From Larus michahellis (taxonomy: Eukaryota; Chordata; Aves; Charadriiformes; Laridae), in NCBI RefSeq assembly GCF_964199755.1, contig NC_133913.1, positions 7,232,201 through 7,296,200 of the forward strand: a stretch of DNA of 64,000 nucleotides. Direction: 5' to 3'. The notes below the pieces were generated by a model. It saw nothing but the letters and a program-made list of their open reading frames with translations. It made no database searches and was not told the DNA's origin. Shown piece by piece: positions 57,955 to 64,000 of this stretch. The position numbers and the translations under genes were made by a program. Every line of letters starts with the position of its first letter. Positions within the stretch are counted from its first letter, which is position 1.

Positions 57955-58605
57955 GGCAAAGCTCATTGCATTCTCAGGAGGTGATGAGCACTGTGGACAA
58001 GAAAAGGCAGTGGAGATGAGTATCTAGAGTATAGCAGGACCTCTGACAGCCTCTCCTGTCCTTTTTATGACCTAATTGGAGGTAATTGGGCTCAATAAGA
58101 GGATGGTAAGGTAAGAGTGGAATGTCAGTCAGAAAGAGCTGTGAGCAGTGGTGCAAAGCCCAGCTGGCAGACACGACCTTGTGGGGTCCCGCAGGGATCA
58201 GCAGTAGCACCAACACTTCCTAGTGTTTTCATGAACAGTAGTGGGAAGGTCAGCACTTCCTGCAAGTTTGGGGATGACACCCAAGTACAGGGAAGAGGCA
58301 GGACACTGATCTCTGTAAGCCAAATTGTTCCCAGCAGGTCCATGAAGTACCTGTTTCAAGGAAACCGAGAAGGTGGCCTAGACTCTGGAAGCACCCAATG
58401 ACAGGAGTAGAGGTAATGGACAGTAGCTGGAGCATGGCGAGCTCAAATTCACTAACGTGCTAAACAAGTTGAGAACAGGAATGGATTTCCCTGGGGGTTT
58501 CTGCAATCTCCATCCTGGAGTGGCCTGGTATAATGGGAACTATTCAATGCAGGTGTTGGTCTAGATGACCTCTGGAGATCTCTTCTCACCTATATTCTGA
58601 AACTG
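57955..58605 (+). mobile_element. Old CR1 relic in unit 3
   Basis: The best-preserved copy of the unit's old relic: RT box CGVPQGSAVAPTL and, 45 bases on, CKFGDDTQVQG (FGDD active site), then a CR1 3' end near 58500-58600. Many indels. Confidence 0.82.
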
Positions 58606-59111
58606 GGATTCCCCACCACCCCTGCCCTCCCTGACCCCTGCCCACCCATGGGCACATTTGTCCTCACATTCCCTCTGCCCCAACACAACTCCTAGGCATT
58701 GTGCTGGGGCTGCAGAGCAGCCCCTGAAGGGAGGCTCTCAGCCTCCTCACTCCCAGCCACGGGAAATGAGTGGCTGCTGGTTCCAGCCCCTGGGCTTGGA
58801 GAGAGCTCTGGGAAGCTGGTCCATGTGCTGGACCAAGGCCCCGCTGCTGTGCCAGGCTGCAGCTGGCGCTGTGCAGGCTTCTTCTTGCTGGAGGACGGGG
58901 AGAGTCCATTTCCCAGTTGGGCAAAGTGCTGCCTGTGCCGGGAAGAGCCTGTGAGTGCTCTGAGCCCACGTGAGCCCCCGAGCGGCGCCAGCACAGAGTT
59001 GAGCCCCGGGTGGAGTTGGCGGAGGAGGGGAGGGGAGGGGAGGGGGCGGAGCGGAGCGTCCGGAGCAGAGAGTTGGGTACTGGCGGGGGGCAGCGAGGCG
59101 CAAGCGGCGGG
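58606..59111 (+). promoter_or_regulatory. Upstream region of V-A3
   Basis: Homologous to 10056-10553, with the gctgcagctggcgctgtgca block, and a ggggagggg run at 59019-59047 just before the leader. No TATA box is clear. Confidence 0.5.
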
Positions 59112-60012
59112 ATGCGGTGGTGCCGGGGCGCAGGGCTGGCCGCGCTGCTGCTGGGTGCGTGGGGCTGGCGGCGGTGGATGGGGCCGGGGCTGTGCCCGGC
59201 GTGTTCCCCGGAGAGCCAGCACCAACTCTTCCCTCTCCTTCTTCAGCCTCTCTTTCCCCCTCCTGCCTCTCTGCCATCATTTGTGCCTACGAGTCTCCTC
59301 TTGCTGTTTTCCCGATGTGTTCACCATTTCTATTGGTAGACCTGCTTTGCATTCATGTCTACCTTTGCATGCACCCTTTCCTTCCCCTGTGCATTCTGCA
59401 GTTCTTATTGTCCTCAATATAGCCCTCTGTCCTTTGCTGTAACACCCACTTCCCCTCCTGGTCCTCTCTTGCCATCCATCCATCCATCTGGCTTTTATCT
59501 AATCTCTGCATGCATAAATTTCAATGTCCCTCCCTGCCTTCTCTCATGCCTTCAGACACCCACACCCGGGTCACTTTCCATTCGTGTTGATAGGCCCATG
59601 TTGCCATCTCTTCCTGACCTGTGTCACTGCCATTCTTCCTGACTATTTCTCTGTTACAAGAGCCATCAGAGCTGGACCATCTTTAAGAGTTGTTGTCCTT
59701 TCGTTCTCCTTTCTCAGCAGCAGCTGCAGGAGGAGCCCAGGTACAGCAGCAGCCGACGGTAGAGACCCCCGAGGGCACCGGCATCAACATCAACTGCTCA
59801 CACCCCAATATTCAGGGGAACATGAACGTTCAGTGGTATCGTCAGCTTCCAGACCAGGCACCGCATCATATTGTGACAGGTTTCACCGGAGATAAACCAG
59901 TGCAGGTCCCGCCGGGGCGGCTGTGGGTGTCGGCAGACCGCCGCTCCAGCGCCCTGTGGCTCGCCCGGCCCCGGCGCGGGGACGCGGCGGTGTATTACTG
60001 CGCCCTGGGAGA
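59112..60012 (+). CDS. T-cell receptor V gene V-A3, intact
   Basis: Leader exon 59112-59154 encodes MRWCRGAGLAALLL, three codons shorter than in V-A1 and V-A2 (a GLA repeat unit lost), donor G|GTGCGT. Intron 563 bases, acceptor ctcag at 59713-59717 (or 3 bases later). The V exon to 60012 is open: GGAQVQQQPTVETPEG, ININCSHPNIQGNMNVQW, WYRQLPDQAPHHIV, then LWVSADRRSSALWLARP and DAAVYYCALGD. All framework landmarks are present. The shortened signal peptide still has a hydrophobic core, though a short one, so export efficiency is uncertain. From FR3 on it is practically identical to V-A1. Confidence 0.9.
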
Positions 60013-60051
60013 CACGGGGAGAGGAGCCGGGGCTGCGGCCGGGCAGGAACC
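60013..60051 (+). promoter_or_regulatory. 23-spacer recombination signal of V-A3
   Basis: cacgggg (60013-60019), 23-base spacer, gcaggaacc (60043-60051). Confidence 0.86.
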
Positions 60052-60107
60052 GGCGCGGGCGGGGCCGGGCGTGTGTGTCGGGGTCGGGGGGACAGCCCCG
60101 GGCGGGC

Positions 60108-60123
60108 CCGCCAGGGGGCGCTG
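60108..60123 (+). promoter_or_regulatory. CTCF-like site downstream of V-A3
   Basis: ccgccagggggcgctg, as in the other two type-A copies, again about 57 bases beyond the nonamer. Confidence 0.65.
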
Positions 60124-61105
60124 CCGCTCCGCCCGCCGGGGCCGCCTCGCCCCAAACGGCCCCAACCGGCCTCTCGCCCCTCGCCGCCTCCCCTGCCCGA
60201 CCGGCCCCGACAGCGGCAACCCCGCACTCCTAGCGGGACGCACACAGAAATCCCCCGCCACACTGCTGCCGTCGCCGGGGCAGGAATCGCGCACGGAGCG
60301 GTCGCGGTGTCTGGCGGGGCCCGGCAAGGAGTGATGGCAGCCGCCGGCCCCGCTGGCTCCCGGCCAGGAGCCGCGTTTTCCCCTCCGCACAGGGCGGCGG
60401 GCGGCAGAGATCCTCCTGCCCACGGGCAGCCGCCCAGCCCTCGCTCCTGCCGCACGGACCGCCCACTGCTGCTGCTCCACGGGCAGGGGCTGGGGATCTC
60501 TTCCACCCCACTCATGTCGCCAGGCTCTCTTAGAACAGAAAGACACAACTGATACAGTGTGTGTGAGACGATGCAGGCAGGATGCAGGAACAACCACAAA
60601 AGCACAGATGAAAGGCAAAGAACAAGTTTAATGTCGATACCTCACAGACCGGATATTCTCCGAAGCAAGATCCAGGTAGAGACAAGCAAGCAGGGACCGT
60701 GGGCATCGCGGAGTGAGAGAGAGTCCTTGTTAGTCCCAGGGACATGGTGGACATGGGTGGGTGCAGGGTTACCTTGTCTCTCTCCTGCAGAGCTGGGTGC
60801 AGGACTGTGCAGCTGGCTAGGTGGTGGGTGTCAGGAGAAGTTCTCGAGGGATCCCTGTCCCTTAGATGGACACTACTCAAACCATGGTTCTTTTATGTCT
60901 CTAGAGGGCTGCCTTGTGGTAGAGGTCGGGGGACAGGCCCAAAGAGGCCTGGCTGGAGCAGGAGGGAGAGAGTTTTGCTCCACCCTCTGGGCTGTGGTTT
61001 GGAGGCCTCTTTGATCGGGCAGAGGTAGAAGAAGAGGTGAAGGTGCAAGCCTCAGGTCCCTCATGCTCGCAGGTCCCTGGGCACCCCCTGAAGAGAGAGC
61101 GTGAC
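60124..61105. other. GC-rich block, then spacer to V-C
   Basis: The CpG-rich block continues to about 60470, where homology with units 1 and 2 stops abruptly after cccgcccactgctg. From there to 61105 no gene is seen. The switch point marks where unit 3 departs from the others. Confidence 0.65.
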
Positions 61106-61812
61106 ATGGTCCTGATTTTCCTGTCAGCCCTGGTGGGACTGGCTGACTTTGGTGAGATGTGACTTTCAGGCTGGGGAGATTGAGGCAAGAGTTTGTGCAT
61201 CTGGTGGTGGAAGGGAGGAGATGTGAGCGCTGATGCCTCAGAGTGTTTCTGTAGGGAGATCAGGGGCTGCATATGGGTACAGCAAATAATCTGGGAGATG
61301 TCAGGAGTAATGGGCGTCAAAGGAGGAACAAGACCTCACCTGAACTTTGCAGCTGCTCAGCATTCCTGAATGTGCTGCTAATACATATTAAGCCTGAAAA
61401 GAGGGAAAGGTGCTGGGGAATGGACCAACGTGGCATAGAGCAGCTTCTTTGCTCCATGTATTGGATACAATGCTACCAATCTCTATAGGGATGGCTACAA
61501 ACAAGAAGCTGCAGAACAAACAAGGGCAAACAGCTCATCATTTCTGAGGCAAGGAAAAGTGAGATGGACAGTGGGGACAGTGAGCAAACTGATGAAGTGA
61601 TAGACAGGTCCATTGGCAAGCAAAGCTGAAAGCCTTTTCTGGCTTTACAGGTCATGCCCAAAAGGACTCTGTGCTCCAGTTCCCAGCAGAAATGACCATC
61701 CAGGTGGGACACAAGGCAACGCTGCACTGCAATTTCTCCACCAGCGATTCCAATCCCTACATCTTCTGGTACAAGCAGCACCAGACACAGTCCCCTCAGA
61801 TGCTGCTATGGG
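61106..61812 (+). pseudogene. Truncated T-cell receptor V gene V-C (third subgroup)
   Basis: Leader exon 61106-61151 (MVLIFLSALVGLADF, donor G|GTGAGA), 499-base intron, acceptor ctttacag at 61643-61650, V exon from 61651 in phase 1: GHAQKDSVLQFPAEMTI, ATLHCNFSTSDSNPY and IFWYKQHQTQSPQMLLW. First Cys and Trp are normal. Homology to a V domain ends at about 61812, after FR2. There is no FR3, second Cys or recombination signal in the next 1.7 kb, so the 3' half was deleted. It is unlike V-A and V-B, so a third alpha-type subgroup once sat here. Confidence 0.85.
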
Positions 61813-63544
61813 TGAGCAAGTACAGAGCTCGCTTGCATGGGGCTCTGAGCTCAGCCTGCCCAGCAGTGGCACTTGGGGCTCTAGTGAGGATGGGCCTCTG
61901 CCTCCCCAGCCTGTGCTGCTGTGAAGCACATGCCAATGTGACTTTTACAGCTGTGTCTAGATCCAGGGTCTTTGGTGATGAATAGAACCAAGAAACCTGA
62001 CTTGGGCAGGCCCATTGGAGGCTAAACCATAAAGAAGCCAAACCAGGCTTGTAAATGCCCTCTGCTTAGAATAGCTGGTACAGTGGCATGAGTCCTCAGG
62101 GCAAGTAACCTATCAGCTTGTGTGCTTCTTCCCTTTCCCTGTGGTTCCACTGATGGCCACAGCTGGAGAATGAGTAGCTCTGGAAGGGAAGAGCCCTTCC
62201 TTGCCCTGCATCTGAGTGTCATCAAGTGTAAAAGACCCATCAGCCAGATGCTGAACAAGATTCTCTGGTTAAACCCTTCCTGCACTCATCCACTGCCAGA
62301 GAGTGGTCCCACTCTTTTTCATGTCTCTTTTCCTTCTCAGGAAAACCACCAGTGCTCAACTGGGAGGAACCCCTATGTCCCTGAGTTCATGCTGGTTTCT
62401 CTGTCCAACAACTGGTAACCACATCCCAGTGATCTCATTTGCTTCCATAGGGAACACAATGGTTGCTCATGAAGCATCATCCACTGCACCTGAGAAAGCC
62501 TAGGCTAGATTGTAGTTGTCCTAGTACTGCTGCAGGATGGCCTGCCTCTCCCAAGTGATGTGGGTCTGCTCTGACAGCCCTGTTGCAGGCTTTGAATGCC
62601 CCTGTTTATCTCAGAGGGCTTTAGGCAGTGTTGATGGGGAGTTGACAGCAGCCTTCAGTGTCCCACACTCCTTTGTGTCTGAGGTCCCTTGGACATTTCT
62701 GATCCTGCTTTTGATTGCTCTCCAGGGCTGCAGAGTGCTTCAACACTCCACAGACACAGTTCTCCCCCAAAAGCAAGGAATGACAAACAGTGATGGCTAC
62801 TTGAGGACACACCCAGGCTCAGGTTCTTTTCTCCAGCCTCAGTGGGCTGTCGCAGGGATTTTCCCAAGTGCCCCTGAGAAAGAGAGCACAGCTGACAGGG
62901 GCGGGCATCAGCCTGTCCTTGGCACTGGTGCCTGGGCCTGGCTGAAGGTCTAAGAGCCAAGTGCCCAGGACAGGTGGACACAGGAAAATCACCTCCAGAA
63001 GCACCACTGCTTCCAGAAGGGAGGAGAGGATGTTCAGTATGGATTCAATCATCTCAATGGAGAGCTCTACACTCAGGTGAAATCAGTCCCACACTGATCT
63101 TAAAGGTGTGTCTGCCATCTTGATGCCTCCTCCTTCTGAAGTGGTGACATGGACCCCCTTCAGTGTCCTTGTGCAGAAAGAAGAGCTTTGAGAACATGAT
63201 GCCTCAAATGAAAATTGGAAGGGGGACAAGCAAGTGCCCTTTGGAAGTGCTGACGTCCTCCCAAGGAGTGAGAGGAGAGAGTTGCTGCCCAGCCAGCCTT
63301 TCACAGTTCTGCAGTTTGGGGACTTTGCCAATCTCATTGAAGTGTTTCCACAACAAAGCCCAAAATGAGTGGCACGATGGACTGTTAAAAGCTGATGTGG
63401 AGTTTCAGATGTGGAAATGTCCTGCCACATCTAGTATGAAGCATAGTGATTTGCATATTTTTAATTAGAAAGAACAAAGTACCTTCTGATACTGTATAGT
63501 GGGAAGGAAGAGGAGTGTAAATTTTGTTGACTGGCTTCTGTTAG
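61813..63544. other. Right-hand spacer, nothing recognised
   Basis: 1.7 kb without a recognisable gene, CR1 copy or V segment. Short frames lack family motifs. A few blocks (62110-62240) resemble 14110-14280 in arrangement, hinting at distant homology with the unit spacer. Confidence 0.5.
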
Positions 63545-63830
63545 AAGTAATGGCTTTTGAGATACCAGAACTTGCCAAATTTTCTGTTGAACCAGAGCAT
63601 GATTCTCTGAAACAGCCCCAAGAGTGGGGCATAAATCCTTCCAGAAAATGTCAAACTAAACTGAGAAATACATGCCCCTTTCCTAAAGCAGTGAGCCAGC
63701 TGCTGGGAATTATTTAGGGACACAGGTGAATCCCTGACAAAATGAGGCACTTGGCACCCTGGGATACAAACGTGTGGGAGGACCACTCCTCCAGTGTTCT
63801 GTTGGAGAGCTGCTTCTGGATGGGGTTTGT
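63545..63830. repeat. Edge copy of a long-period duplication (matches 1-300)
   Basis: Right-hand partner of the window's first 300 bases, same orientation, a few substitutions and a short insertion near 63770. The final 170 bases beyond it hold no feature. Confidence 0.8.
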
Positions 63831-64000
63831 GAGCCTTTCCAAGTGGTGGTCTTTAGAGCACTGGGAGGCATTCTGAGTTTACCCAGGAGGGAACAGAGGG
63901 AGGTGGGAGCATTAGAATTGAAGCTTCATTGATCATTAGCAGAGAGAAATAGACACTGCCAAGCCTCAGTTCATCCTGTCTCATACACAGCAGGCAATCC

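Noticed and set aside
1-64000. Search for J, D or C segments, tRNA or rRNA genes and CRISPR-like arrays
   Set aside because: No FGxG-type J with a 12-spacer signal, no immunoglobulin constant exon, no RNA gene and no spaced direct-repeat array was recognised by eye.

Overview
The window looks like bird genomic DNA. It carries four intact feather beta-keratin genes, a feather-keratin remnant, many CR1 LINE copies (two nearly full length), and a T-cell-receptor variable (V) gene array of the alpha/delta (TRA/TRD) type, with three decayed olfactory-receptor (OR) genes between. There is no recognised J, D or C segment, so this is an internal slice of the V region. The species cannot be named from the sequence.

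The layout is a composite unit repeated about three times. Each unit runs OR relic (minus strand) - feather keratin (minus) - old CR1 relic - GC-rich 'type A' V gene (plus, ending CALGD) - 'type B' V gene (plus, ending CAVRD or CAGRD). Unit 1: OR1 pseudogene (444-1376), keratin remnant (3192-3640), young CR1-a (5279-9593), V-A1 (10554-11461), V-B1 (16801-18026), keratins K1 (19985-20299) and K2 (28353-28667) separated by a nest of old CR1s, then OR2 (31530-32440). Unit 2: K3 (33569-33874), V-A2 pseudogene (37161-38339), V-B2 pseudogene (44472-45701), a probable solo LTR (46290-47275), OR3 (48890-49715), and CR1-b (50133-54560), whose ORF2 reads through 1004 codons. Unit 3: K4 (55275-55577), V-A3 (59112-60012), and a different, truncated V gene, V-C (61106-61812). 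The first and last ~280 bases are copies of each other, so the window spans about one higher-order period.

Three V genes look usable or partly so: V-A1, V-B1 and V-A3. They have a leader exon, a phase-1 intron, the conserved Cys/Trp/Cys framework and a 23-spacer recombination signal. V-A2 is frameshifted, V-B2 has a stop at the first conserved Cys codon, and V-C lacks FR3 and the signal. All V genes point right, so V-to-J joining by deletion would remove the interleaved keratin genes from rearranged T-cell chromosomes. Each type-A V gene sits in a CpG-rich block. A close match to the CTCF core motif lies 57 bases beyond each recombination signal. The block and the 3' half of the V exon are almost identical among copies, while CDR1-CDR2 differ, which suggests gene conversion.

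The keratins share one architecture: TATA-like box, short noncoding exon 1, 355-447 base intron, single coding exon of 100-104 codons with a cysteine-rich tail, and an ATTAAA poly(A) signal. Most other space is unit-homologous noncoding sequence and CR1 debris. All assignments come from reading the sequence; no database was searched.
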